A stretch of DNA of 52,125 nucleotides from Acidobacteriaceae bacterium (GTDB taxonomy: Bacteria > Acidobacteriota > Terriglobia > Terriglobales > Acidobacteriaceae). The number at the start of each line of letters is the position of its first letter. Position 1 is the first letter of the stretch. Below, piece by piece: positions 8,032 to 17,319 of the stretch. The stretch lies in NCBI GenBank assembly GCA_030041305.1, contig JASHOC010000267.1, positions 1 to 52,125 of the forward strand, in the 5' to 3' direction. The position numbers and the translations under genes were made by a program. The notes under the pieces are model-generated. The model was given only the letters and a program-made list of their open reading frames with translations, made no database searches and was not told the DNA's origin.

Positions 8032-10314
8032 TCAGAATTCGTCGAATGCGATCTGCTGCTCAGGAACCCCAAGCGAGGCGAGCATCCGGTTGCAGGCTTT
8101 AATCATCGCGGGAGGGCCGCAGAGATAGTACTCCAGGGATGCGGCATGGGGATGCGTGCAGAGGTGCTGGGTGAGGACGACATCATGGATGAAGCCGACG
8201 TGCCCGGTCCAGCGATCTTCAGCGAGCGGTGCGGAAAGCGCGAGGTGGAACGAGAAATTAGGGAACGAGTGGGCCAGGGCCGCGAAATAATCTTCGTAGA
8301 AGATTTCCTGGCGCGAGCGCGCTCCATACCAGAAGCTGATTTTGCGGTCGGTTGCCTGAGAATGGTGCAACCAGGAGATGTGCGCACGCAGCGGGGCCAT
8401 GCCTGCGCCGCCGCCGATGTAGACCATTTCGCGTTTGGTGGGCTTGACGTGGAAGTCACCGAAGGGGCCGATCGCTGAGACAATGTCACCGGGTTTGAGG
8501 TTGAACACGTAGCTCGATCCGATGCCCGGGGAGCACTGCTGACCGACGGGAGGCGTGGCGATGCGGACGTTGAAGCGGAGCTGGCGCTCGGTTGCGGGGT
8601 TGCTGGCCATGGAGTAATTATTGCGGCGGCCGGAATGCGGATTGGCGGCGATGAGATCGAAGACATGCTGATGGCGCCAGACCGTGGCGAACGGTTCAGG
8701 GATATCGAAGCCCCGGAAAGGAATGGAATCGTAGGGCGGGATCTCGAGCTGCAGATAATCGCCGGGAGTGAATTCGATTGCGGTGGCGGAGCTCTCCGGT
8801 TCAAGAACGAGCTCTTTGATGAAGGTGGCTACGCTGTAGTTGCTGACCACCCGGAAGCGGAGAGCGGTTTGCATCCGGGCGCCGGCCCCGCCGGAACGGA
8901 CGACATTGATGCGGATTTGCGAGCCGAGCTCTTCGACCGGATACGTGACAAGGCCGCGGCAGACGGGAGCACGGGCGGGAGAGCCGTCGGCAAGATTGAA
9001 GCGGCCGTTGTGCTTGGGGCACTCGATCATGCCGCCCAGAACGAGGCCTTCAGAAAGATGGGTGTTGCCGTGCGTGCATAGACCGTCCGTACCGTAGAGG
9101 CGGCCTTCGGCATCGCGGTAGAGCGCATACGTTTTGCGGAGATGGTCGAAACGGATCGCGTCCGCACAGCGAAGGGCGGATGCCGGGCAGACGCGCAGCC
9201 AGCCTTCACCTTCGGGCTCCGCTGCAGAGGTGAAGCAGGACTCGCGAGCGCGGGATCGGGGTTCGGGCAGGATGCGTTTGACGTGAAAGGCGGGATCTTT
9301 GGTTTGCCGTAGGATGGCGGGCATGATTTCCCGCCACGCGTGAAGAATGCTGCGGTAGGGCGGTGGACAATCTTCCTTGACGATCGCGTGAAGTTTGGGA
9401 AGCGCGTGGTAGGGAACGAGCGGGAACATGTGGTGCTCGACGTGGTAATTCATGTTCCAGTAGAGGAAGCGATGCACGCGGTTCATGTAGACAGTGCGGC
9501 AGTTGAGACGGTGGTCGAGAACGTTCTCTGCGAGGCCGGCGTGCTGCGTAAAACCGTAAATGGGCATGAGCCATGCGCCGAAGAAATTGGTCAGGCCCAC
9601 GAGCATCAGCGGCAGGATCGAGCGTTCATCAATGGTGAGCGCGAGGACGGCCGCGTAGACGCCGAGATACATGCGCGCGCGCAAGAAAACGCGGTGGAAT
9701 TCGCTGCGCGGGATGAAAGTTTCCTCTTCAGGCAGCATCCGGCCAAGGCTATGCCAGAGGATGGCCCGGAAGTAGTGTGCGTAGCTGGGCACGTTAAAGA
9801 AGGTGAGCACGATGCGGACGAGGCTGGGTGGACGCGGAACAGCGATTTCAGGATCGCGGCCCACAATGATCGTGTCACTATGATGGCGGTTGTGGCTCCA
9901 GCTCCAGATGACGGACTCGCGCATGACCATGAATGATGCGATCTCATAGAGCGCGTTATTCATCCAGTCGGTCTTGAAGGCGGTCCCATGACCCGACTCA
10001 TGCCACCGGGAGTCAGAGGTTGTGGCGTAGAGGACGCTGTAGATGAGATAGGGCAAGATGGCCCACCGGGAGCCCCAGAGCGCCCAGGTGGCGAAACCGG
10101 AGCCGAGGATGAGGGAGAACCAGAGAAGCGTATCGCGGAGAGCGGGGCCGTCGCGGCGGACCAGCAACTGGCGCATGACTTCGCGCGGGACGGGGCATTG
10201 ATACCAGTCCGCTTCGGCCAGACCCCGCTCAACCGCGAGCTTTGAGTCGGGCCCGATGAGACTGTAATCGGGGCGCGGCAGTGGCTCAGGAATGGTGGCG
10301 GTGGTGGAGCTCAT
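8032..10314 (-). CDS. Desaturase-Rieske-NqrF-type reductase fusion
   Basis: A 760-residue chain that appears to contain a complete oxygenase system. Residues about 60-345 are a membrane fatty-acid-desaturase domain with three histidine boxes (HESGH 105-109, HNRHH 141-145, HVEHH 291-295) that would bind a di-iron centre. Residues about 370-472 are a Rieske ferredoxin with CTH (413-415) and CPKH (432-435). Residues about 480-760 are a ferredoxin-reductase module very close to the C-terminal part of NqrF: NYSMAS (566-571) for FAD, GGGAGMAPLR (634-643) and CGPP (732-735) for NADH, ending in DEF. Electrons would pass NADH to FAD to Rieske cluster to di-iron site. The domain set resembles separate MocD, MocE and MocF-type proteins of rhizopine catabolism, fused here, with an NqrF-like reductase. 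Substrate unknown: lipid or other hydrocarbon. No other membrane-oxygenase gene is adjacent. Confidence 0.85.
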   Translation of the reverse strand: MSSTTATIPEPLPRPDYSLIGPDSKLAVERGLAEADWYQCPVPREVMRQLLVRRDGPALRDTLLWFSLILGSGFATWALWGSRWAILPYLIYSVLYATTSDSRWHESGHGTAFKTDWMNNALYEIASFMVMRESVIWSWSHNRHHSDTIIVGRDPEIAVPRPPSLVRIVLTFFNVPSYAHYFRAILWHSLGRMLPEEETFIPRSEFHRVFLRARMYLGVYAAVLALTIDERSILPLMLVGLTNFFGAWLMPIYGFTQHAGLAENVLDHRLNCRTVYMNRVHRFLYWNMNYHVEHHMFPLVPYHALPKLHAIVKEDCPPPYRSILHAWREIMPAILRQTKDPAFHVKRILPEPRSRARESCFTSAAEPEGEGWLRVCPASALRCADAIRFDHLRKTYALYRDAEGRLYGTDGLCTHGNTHLSEGLVLGGMIECPKHNGRFNLADGSPARAPVCRGLVTYPVEELGSQIRINVVRSGGAGARMQTALRFRVVSNYSVATFIKELVLEPESSATAIEFTPGDYLQLEIPPYDSIPFRGFDIPEPFATVWRHQHVFDLIAANPHSGRRNNYSMASNPATERQLRFNVRIATPPVGQQCSPGIGSSYVFNLKPGDIVSAIGPFGDFHVKPTKREMVYIGGGAGMAPLRAHISWLHHSQATDRKISFWYGARSRQEIFYEDYFAALAHSFPNFSFHLALSAPLAEDRWTGHVGFIHDVVLTQHLCTHPHAASLEYYLCGPPAMIKACNRMLASLGVPEQQIAFDEF

Positions 10315-10542
10315 GGGAAATACTCTGCCCGACTCGGCGATTGTGTGAAAACGTGTCGGCGGACCTTATTAATAAAAGCGTAACGCCGCGGAGGCAGATT
10401 GTCTTCTCGGGCCATGCCGGGAATATTGATTTTTTGTCCTTATCGTTGCGGCCCCGATCGGTGTCAATCACGGCGCGGCCTCGAAGTCAAGCAGGCGAGC
10501 AGCGCCTAAACCGCCGTAGCGCTCCGGCCGAAGGCGACTTTC

Positions 10543-11778
10543 TCAGGACTGGTCTGTCACTCTGTGGATCGACGCAGGGTGGTTCCAAGCCTCCGGCTTG
10601 ATTCGCATTCCAAATCCGCTCTCCTCTGGGACCTGAATGGTTCCATTGCTCGGGGCGATGGGATCTTCAAGCATCAGGGGCCAATCATGTTCGTAAAAAC
10701 GCTGACAACTTTCCAGGATCCATACGTTCGGCATGGCCGTTGAAAGATGCGTCGAAGCGTAAAATAGGAGCGGGCCCCCCGCTGTGTGCGGCGAGATAGG
10801 CAATTCGTTGGCGTCGGCAAGGGCAGCGATTTTGCGTGCTTCCGTCAGGCCGCCACACCAGGTGACGTCGAACTCCACGTACTTTGGCGTGCGCGATTCG
10901 AGCAGGCTCTCAAATTGCATCTTGCCAGCCATGCGTTCGCCAACAATCAGCGGCGCAGATGTCGCCGCAGCCAGTTCATGGTACTGCGTGTAGTTCCCAG
11001 GCATGAGCATATCTTCGATCCACATCGGCTTGTAAGGTTCAAGTGCATGTGCGATGCGAATGGCGGCGGTGAGATTCCACTGCGCGTGACACTCGATCGC
11101 AATCTCAATTTCGTCTCCAAAACCGTCGCGCAATTTCTTGACGGGAACGAGAGCCTCGTCGATGTCCTGCCAGGTGATGAACTCGTTCCGATTGCGTTCA
11201 GCAGCGCCGTCAAATGGCCAAATTTTGATTCCGCGAATGCCTCGGGTTTCGATCAACTCGCGCATAATCTTTTCGGGTTCTTTGTTGAAATCGTACTTAT
11301 AGGGGAAGCAGGTATTGTAGAGGCGCACCTGCGGGTTGGCCTTTCCGCCAATCAATGTGTACACAGGCGCATTCAACGACTTCCCGAGCAAATCCCAGAG
11401 AGCCAGGTCAAGTGCGCTGAGGACGCGCATCTCCGCGCCGCCGGCGATCTGAAAGTCGAAGGTGCGATAGAGATCGGCCCAAATCCGCTCAATGTCGCGC
11501 GGGTCCTTGCCCATCAATGAGGGCGCAATACTGTGAATCATCGCGGCCTCCACGGGATTGCGCGGATAGGTCTCTCCGACGCCAAAGATGCCGGCATCGG
11601 TTTCAACCTTTAACCAGGTCCAATGAGGCCAGAATGGGGCATCATCGCGGGTTTTCCAGTAAACCGTTTCAGCGCGTCTGATTCTCATCGGCGGCATTGC
11701 CCCTGCGAATGAAGAGAATGCGGCCGCAAGTGGTGACGCGAGCAGGCTGGATAGAAAAGCCCTTCTGGTTGTATTCAT
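10543..11778 (-). CDS. Exported enolase-superfamily enzyme (MR/MLE type)
   Basis: A 411-residue member of the mandelate racemase/muconate lactonizing group, which abstracts a proton alpha to a carboxylate, usually of a sugar acid. The N-terminus MNTTRRAFLSSLLASPLAAA carries a twin-arginine-type leader, so folded export is likely, which is unusual for this superfamily. Visible active-site candidates are the GIKIWPFD strand, metal-ligand acids in IAIECHAQW, WIEDM and VGERM, and the general-base histidine in ISPHTAGG. The start at 11778 places the leader at the N-terminus; 14 upstream in-frame codons are not needed. It is single on the minus strand, and its substrate cannot be read from context. 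Confidence 0.8.
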   Translation of the reverse strand: MNTTRRAFLSSLLASPLAAAFSSFAGAMPPMRIRRAETVYWKTRDDAPFWPHWTWLKVETDAGIFGVGETYPRNPVEAAMIHSIAPSLMGKDPRDIERIWADLYRTFDFQIAGGAEMRVLSALDLALWDLLGKSLNAPVYTLIGGKANPQVRLYNTCFPYKYDFNKEPEKIMRELIETRGIRGIKIWPFDGAAERNRNEFITWQDIDEALVPVKKLRDGFGDEIEIAIECHAQWNLTAAIRIAHALEPYKPMWIEDMLMPGNYTQYHELAAATSAPLIVGERMAGKMQFESLLESRTPKYVEFDVTWCGGLTEARKIAALADANELPISPHTAGGPLLFYASTHLSTAMPNVWILESCQRFYEHDWPLMLEDPIAPSNGTIQVPEESGFGMRIKPEAWNHPASIHRVTDQS

Positions 11779-12120
11779 GGGCGGAATTATAGGCGCGCCA
11801 CCCGATGAGGGTAAAAACACAATCCAGGTCTATATTTCACCAAACTCCATCTGTTCCCATCCGGTCCGGTTGGACGAAATAGTTGAAGTTGCCGGGCTTC
11901 GACATCCCTGGTCGAACCGTGCTGCATTGAATGCGGAGAGCGCCCAACCATGCGGAGCCGCACACTCCCACGACCCTGTCCCGCGGGTCAGGCGGCTTCC
12001 GTCGAATGTGCTCAACGAAGCTATGGTGGGCAAGACTGCGCCCCCACCCTATACTCGGCCGAACCGCTGCTCGCCCAAATACCCAGACGAGTTGGCGCGA
12101 CTTGATTGATCGGCGGCTTT
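11779..12120. other. 342-bp gap upstream of the enolase-like gene
   Basis: No gene is supported. It should contain the promoter of the enolase-superfamily gene (minus strand). With the following 118-bp repeat and 31 bp of spacer, the gene-free stretch reaches 12269. Confidence 0.5.
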
Positions 12121-12238
12121 TACGGCGGTTCTCCAATTCCCGTGGAGTTTTGAGGGGCGTGCCAGGTGGCGTTTTCTTGGGAAAAACGCCACTCAACGTT
12201 CGAGGTTCTGCTCTACACCAATTGGAGAACCGCTATAG
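12121..12238 (-). repeat. 118-bp dispersed repeat, copy 1
   Basis: Read on the minus strand it begins ctatagcggttctccaatt and ends aattggagaaccgccgta. It is base-for-base identical to copy 3 (43473-43590) and differs from copy 2 (20794-20911) at two positions. The ends are complementary (14 consecutive pairs GCGGTTCTCCAATT/AATTGGAGAACCGC plus flanking pairs). An inner 10-bp stem (gtggcgtttt/aaaacgccac) sits in the middle. It begins 31 bp after the VWFA gene stop, in the same direction. TA dinucleotides lie at both outer edges, compatible with a TA-targeting MITE. Confidence 0.9.
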
Positions 12239-12269
12239 ACCAGCCGAGACTTCATCGCCGCTCCCGCCG

Positions 12270-13370
12270 CTACTTTGCGTCGAAATTCTCGACGGAAATC
12301 TCGTTGCTGGCCGTGGTGATGGCGGTCTGTTGCGAAAGCCGGTAACCGTCGCGGGTGCGGATATGGTACTTCTGCAGTTCATTCCCCACCAGCTTCACCT
12401 TGATCGTCCGCCATCCGCGATTCGAATTGGGCGCCGGATAATAGCTGATTTGATAAAGGTGCCCGAGGTCTTCACGAATCGACGCAAACGCCCGCTTTTC
12501 TCCGCGCCACGTTCCCGCGAAATAGGCCTTGCCCCCGGTGGCCCGGCTCATGCGCTCAAAGGCCGCCGTCGAAACCGGCTCTTCCTGGGCTTGGTGCGTG
12601 CTCACAAAGTAAATAATGGTTCCCGTCGATTGGGCCAGTTCCGCGACGTCCTCGGGTGGAACCGAGCTGGCGTTGTCCGGACCGTTCGAGAAAACCACGA
12701 TCGCCTTCCGCCCCGTGAGCCGCGATGCGTCCTTGACAGTGATCAGCAACGAGTTATACAGCGCCGCGTCATCCCCGGCCACGGTATGGCGCACGCCCGC
12801 CACCACCTGAAAGTGATTCGTCGTCAGTGGCGTCGCTCGCGATAAATCGCGGCTGTAAGAATAAAACGCGATCCGGTCCACGTCGTCCATCGAGCGCACA
12901 AAATCTGCGATCGCGTCCTGGGCGAAAACAAAACCCCGGTACATATAATTGCTGGTGTCGAAAAGAATGAAGACGCTGGCCCCCGAAACCTGCCGGATCT
13001 CCACTCCGGCTGGTTTGGCGCCCTCGACGGCTGCATTCCCCTCCGGAGCGTCGCCTTTCCGTCCCGCGGCCTCTTCGCCAGAAACGTCAATTTCATTCAA
13101 CCGGTTGCCGGTCGCGTTGCCTTCTTCAAACGAAGCGATCTTCTCCGGAATCTTGTCTTCGTAGATCGTAAAGTCTTCCGGTCGCAGCCCGGCGATGTAA
13201 TGACCTTTGTGGTCGGTGACCGCTATGCTCAACTGCACCAGGTCGACATTAACCTGCAGGCGCGAAGCATCGTCTTGCGCCGCCGGCCTGGGCGCCGCGG
13301 TCAATACCAGGATCAGGCTGGCCCCGGCCATGCCGGCCATAGAATATCTGTTCCATTTACTCTTCCGCAT
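12270..13370 (-). CDS. Exported VWFA-domain protein, acidobacterial type
   Basis: A protein of about 366 residues with an N-terminal signal sequence (hydrophobic stretch AGMAGASLILVLTAA). An Ig-like segment follows (LVQLSIAVTDHKGHYIAGL, LRPEDFTIYEDK), typical of the acidobacterial VWFA-related family (TIGR03436-like). A von Willebrand A domain begins at SVFILFDTSNYM. The metal-binding DxSxS motif is imperfect (D-T-S-N-Y), and the later acidic loop reads VFSNGPDNAS, so cation binding may be altered. These proteins are exported and presumed to bind other proteins. The ATG at 13370 lies inside the 3' end of the 1056-residue gene upstream (14-bp overlap), suggesting one operon. In-frame ATGs at 13388 and 13379 are alternatives. 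Confidence 0.85.
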   Translation of the reverse strand: MRKSKWNRYSMAGMAGASLILVLTAAPRPAAQDDASRLQVNVDLVQLSIAVTDHKGHYIAGLRPEDFTIYEDKIPEKIASFEEGNATGNRLNEIDVSGEEAAGRKGDAPEGNAAVEGAKPAGVEIRQVSGASVFILFDTSNYMYRGFVFAQDAIADFVRSMDDVDRIAFYSYSRDLSRATPLTTNHFQVVAGVRHTVAGDDAALYNSLLITVKDASRLTGRKAIVVFSNGPDNASSVPPEDVAELAQSTGTIIYFVSTHQAQEEPVSTAAFERMSRATGGKAYFAGTWRGEKRAFASIREDLGHLYQISYYPAPNSNRGWRTIKVKLVGNELQKYHIRTRDGYRLSQQTAITTASNEISVENFDAK

Positions 13371-16300
13371 GAGTGCTCCCATCCGCAATAATTCCGTTGC
13401 CTGCCAGCGTATTTGGTTCTACGGTGATTTTGCCCTGTTCGAACTCTTGCCCGGTTTGCTCCATGGCCCGCAACAGAGCCGGCCAGTCGTCGATGTTGGT
13501 TGCGAAAATATTAGCCACCATATCGCGCGTCAATTGCGGAACGAGAAGGTTCAGCATCACCGGTGAATACCCCATCCGATCCGCTAGGCGCGCCCAATAC
13601 AGATTGCTCGATTCCCAGGATTCGCCGAACAGCCGGCTGGTATATCCTCCTGAAACCGGGAACGGCTCGTCTTCCAGCAGCGTGCACGCGTCGCTGTCGG
13701 CTAGCGTCGGATGAGGCACCCCAAAGTCTCTCGCCAGGCGCTGCGAGTCCGTATCCTGCGGATCGGCGCGTGACAGGTCGTCCAATTCCCGGTTTGCCGG
13801 CCCCCGGCTCGCGGTCTCGCCCGGAAACTTCTTCCGGAATTCGGCGGCCAGGAAGAACGTATCGGAAGGCAGCATGCCTGCGGCCAGCGCCGTAGCGGTC
13901 TGCTGATGCTCTAAGGCTTGCTCGATCTCCTCTAACCGGCCCCACGGCATTCGGCCGGAGAGTATCTCCAGGATTTCTGTCCGCAGTTGCGGATTGCTTG
14001 CCGAAGCCTCGATCAACTCCTCTCCGGCCTTTTGATAAAGGGCAGCGGCGTGCATTTCCTTTGGGGTTATCCGCCACCAGCGCGGCACAGTTCCGTCCAC
14101 GAGCAACTCCGGCACCGTCTCTTTCCAGATCAGCGCCTGGATATTGTGCGGCGCTATAAAATCCTCTTCGGTTTCCGCCAGCGCGTAGGGCAGGCCGGCA
14201 AGCGAACCCATCAGGTAAGCGCCCCCGCCGGCGGTCACGCCGATGCCCACCAGCTCCGGCGAGTCCCAGGGATGCTCCACGCCTTGCACCGTCGACACCG
14301 AGAAATCATGGGAGCGGACGAACAGCGGGTTGTCATGTAATACCTGCGAGCCCGGCGGCTCATAATAGGCGTAATTCAGGCCCACCAGCGTATCTCGCAA
14401 AAATGGAGTCAGCCGACCGCGGGCCGCTTCCAGTTGCGCCGCCGATCCCGGGCTGCGAAGGATCTTGGTCAGGTCGGTCCGCACCTGCAATTCCGCGTGA
14501 CGGCTGGTGTAAATCAGCGGTGACCACGCCACTCTTTCACCACCGGTGAAGATCGGTCGGGGCATTTCGAATTCACGCAGGCTCTCGGCCAGCGGCATTA
14601 GGCTGCTGCCCAGATGCGCGCCATGGGCCATCGAGTCCAACCCGTCGTAGAGCTGGAAGAGCGTATCCAGCGAAACCAGGCGCTGATCGTTGAGGACGGT
14701 TCCCATCCTCCGCGCCAATTCCTCGTGCACGCGCCGGCCGTCCGGCGTGTTCTGCGCCGGTCCCGCCAGCAGATCGATGATTTGGTCTTCCGACAAATTC
14801 GACTTGCCCGACGCCGCCAGCAAAACGGCTTGCAGCGAACTCCGGGAAGCATTGAAGAGCGCGGTCGTTGTGGAGGCGTCGTTGAACGGCTGAATGGTGC
14901 TCCGCCACGATGCATTCACCTGATTGATCGCAATCTGTCCCTGGCCGGCAAAAATCTGCCACAGGCCGATGTCGGCCTGAAAAGCTCCCAATGCGTTGGC
15001 GCGCAGCGCCGGATTCGCAATTCCATCGATCTTCTCCGCCGTCTGGATAAACTGGGTGATCGATCCGTCGTCCAGGCTGGAGAAATCCGTGAACACCAAA
15101 TACCATCTGTAAAAATCTGAATACTTGTCGGCCAGCAACTGCGCGGTTTCCGGCGACAATGGCTTTCCCGATCCGCGCACATCGTCGATAGCGGTCAGGG
15201 TCAGGTAAATCTGTTCTAAACCGGTGTCGGTGACGACATTTGACGAGGCCGCCAGCGCTTCAAGAACCCGTTCCGGACTGTTCACCTCGTGGACCCGCCT
15301 CGCCCATTGACGCGAGCCGTTGGCTTTTGCCTCTCGGTCCAGGATTCCCTGCCAGATCTTGAGATCCCCCGGAATCCGCGGCTGGCCATCGGCTTGCCAC
15401 CGCAGCCGCGTCAGCAGCAAAAGCAGTTCTGCGTTCCGGGGAAAAACGCCCGAGGCCGCGCTGACCCCCATGCTGCCCGAACGATAGGCATCGTACATGT
15501 CCCTCAGGCGGTCCTCACCAACCAAATGCGCTTGCTGCTCCGGAGGAATGCGAGACATCGCGTCGAAGTACGCTGCCAGCCACCCATGATCTTTTTCCAG
15601 CAATCGGGAGACGAACGCGCCCGGAAATCTCGGATTGGAGCCGACCAGCTTCTGCCAGGCATCCGCAGCGTCTTGCCCGCCCGGAACTGCAACCGAGCCG
15701 TCGCGGACGCAGATCTCGCCGCCGTAAAAGTCAAGATCCGGAGCCAGGAGAAGCAACCTTTTCAACCCCGGAGAGCGTAGCAGGGCTTCTCGCGTCTCAG
15801 GATCGATTCTGGCCAGAGCCGAGTACAGACGATCGAGATTAAGGTCGTGCAACAGCAAGTCCAGCAACGTGCCACCGCTCTTCCCGCTCCAAGTGCTTAC
15901 CGCATTCCAATCCTTTGGCGTGAACAGGATCGGGACCGGGGTGGCCGGAAACGGGTACACGAAAGCATGCCCCCTGTGCAGGTCTTCCTCTAGTTCGGTG
16001 AGGGGGAAACCGGAGTCGACGGTCAAAAAAGCCCTCTCCGCATCCTGCGTTACGAGCGAAGCGTCGCTCGAGCTGCAACCGTGTTCGAACTTGTAACCGA
16101 GAACGTGAATCAACGTGTGCGCGTCCTCGCAGTTCGCCACGTGCAGCGCGCCATCCGCCCCGGTCATGCGTTCGAGCTCACGGGCCTGCCTCAGATAGCG
16201 ATCCACCAGGAGCAAATACTCTGTTTCCCGTCCCGACTCGTACCCGTGCAGAAACACATTCCGGGCCAGCATCGGCAGCACATCGCCGGGAGGGACCTCC

Positions 16301-16527
16301 TGGCTGATGCCGGCCATGCGCAGAAATGATCGCAACGGCCCCGGAATGGTGATGTCCTGCGCAGGCGCCGCCGGCGTGGGATCGCCGCCGAGCGCTCCTA
16401 GTGGTGCGGGAAGAATCCTTGGGGATGAGAACGAATCGCCCGGTTGATTGAGTTGAGCTGTAACACACGTTCCCAGACTTAAAAACCCCGCTAGGAACAC
16501 TCCGACGCCGCGTAGAGGGAACTTCAT
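13357..16527 (-). CDS. Large exported protein of unknown function
   Basis: A protein of about 1056 residues starting MKFPLRGVGVFLAGFLSLG, a clear signal peptide cleaved near VTA-Q. I recognise no catalytic domain. It is mostly helical, with many Leu-rich helices and Trp-Tyr clusters (SDFYRWYLVFTDFSSLD, IWQGILDREAK), suggesting an alpha-solenoid. Four cysteines lie in the secreted part (in NCEDAH, HGCSSS, EICVRD and DACTLL). The ATG at 16527 is preferred because 32 upstream in-frame codons would precede the signal peptide. It overlaps the start of the VWFA gene by 14 bp, so the two are probably translated together and may form an envelope complex. Confidence 0.8.
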   Translation of the reverse strand: MKFPLRGVGVFLAGFLSLGTCVTAQLNQPGDSFSSPRILPAPLGALGGDPTPAAPAQDITIPGPLRSFLRMAGISQEVPPGDVLPMLARNVFLHGYESGRETEYLLLVDRYLRQARELERMTGADGALHVANCEDAHTLIHVLGYKFEHGCSSSDASLVTQDAERAFLTVDSGFPLTELEEDLHRGHAFVYPFPATPVPILFTPKDWNAVSTWSGKSGGTLLDLLLHDLNLDRLYSALARIDPETREALLRSPGLKRLLLLAPDLDFYGGEICVRDGSVAVPGGQDAADAWQKLVGSNPRFPGAFVSRLLEKDHGWLAAYFDAMSRIPPEQQAHLVGEDRLRDMYDAYRSGSMGVSAASGVFPRNAELLLLLTRLRWQADGQPRIPGDLKIWQGILDREAKANGSRQWARRVHEVNSPERVLEALAASSNVVTDTGLEQIYLTLTAIDDVRGSGKPLSPETAQLLADKYSDFYRWYLVFTDFSSLDDGSITQFIQTAEKIDGIANPALRANALGAFQADIGLWQIFAGQGQIAINQVNASWRSTIQPFNDASTTTALFNASRSSLQAVLLAASGKSNLSEDQIIDLLAGPAQNTPDGRRVHEELARRMGTVLNDQRLVSLDTLFQLYDGLDSMAHGAHLGSSLMPLAESLREFEMPRPIFTGGERVAWSPLIYTSRHAELQVRTDLTKILRSPGSAAQLEAARGRLTPFLRDTLVGLNYAYYEPPGSQVLHDNPLFVRSHDFSVSTVQGVEHPWDSPELVGIGVTAGGGAYLMGSLAGLPYALAETEEDFIAPHNIQALIWKETVPELLVDGTVPRWWRITPKEMHAAALYQKAGEELIEASASNPQLRTEILEILSGRMPWGRLEEIEQALEHQQTATALAAGMLPSDTFFLAAEFRKKFPGETASRGPANRELDDLSRADPQDTDSQRLARDFGVPHPTLADSDACTLLEDEPFPVSGGYTSRLFGESWESSNLYWARLADRMGYSPVMLNLLVPQLTRDMVANIFATNIDDWPALLRAMEQTGQEFEQGKITVEPNTLAGNGIIADGSTHAEE

Positions 16528-17319
16528 GGCGCACACCCCTCGAGCAATGAACACGGTGGCGACGCCGGTGTTCCAGCGTTGCCAGCGCGAGCGCGCCAAG
16601 CCAAACCACTGCCGGAACTGCACCGGGGATGGCCTGCGCCCTTACCGCATTCCGTGATTCCACTTACGTCTTAGAAAAGAGATATAAGTGCGATTCGCTG
16701 CCGGCTCCACTTCATCGAGCGGAGCCATTCGTAAGTGAGTCAGGAGCCTGCGTCGCCTGCCGTGTGAGCGTCCTTTACCCGAGGGTCCAGGAAGACGTGA
16801 GCGTACGCGTCTGTGCCGGTGAGCTATTTTCGCAAATCCCTATCCATCGGGCAAGTCATTTCTGCGAGGGCTTTTCTTGACCCCGTTCTGCGGGGCTTCG
16901 TCAAAAAAAGATGCCACGCGCCGGGGAAGGGATGTATCTCACAAAACTGCGGATTAGGCGCTCGCTTCGTCGCTTTCCGGCTTGCTTCGTGATCAAGCTC
17001 ACACCGGACGCCTGGCTCTTGAAGGCCGCCTGATGCGCATGTAAACGTTTCGTGAATCGTCGCCGCAGCCGCGTTCCGCCCTCCCTGGTCTTTGAGCGAA
17101 AGGAGCTCCTCGGATCCTACCCGGCCTCCGGCTTTTTCCTTCAGGCAGATGCGCCCATGACGATTTCCCGCCCACGAGCGTACAATGTCCCCAAGGTTTC
17201 GGCGAACGGAACCCCACGCGTCATCTCCCTGAGGACAGACACTCACGAGAGTGAGACTCAGTTCGAGCTTCCGCGCTCTTGAAATGACCTGATCCGTGGA
17301 GATGGAGAGGTTACCTGAG
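16528..17319. other. 792-bp gap between divergent genes
   Basis: This spacer separates the minus-strand large exported protein and the plus-strand DUF362 gene. It should hold promoters for both. No tRNA, riboswitch core or repeat known from elsewhere in the window was recognised. Small open frames on both strands have neither ribosome-binding sites nor recognisable products. Confidence 0.5.

Noticed and set aside
16528..17319. Riboswitch or structured RNA in the long divergent spacer
   Set aside because: No conserved core of a known class could be recognised by eye.
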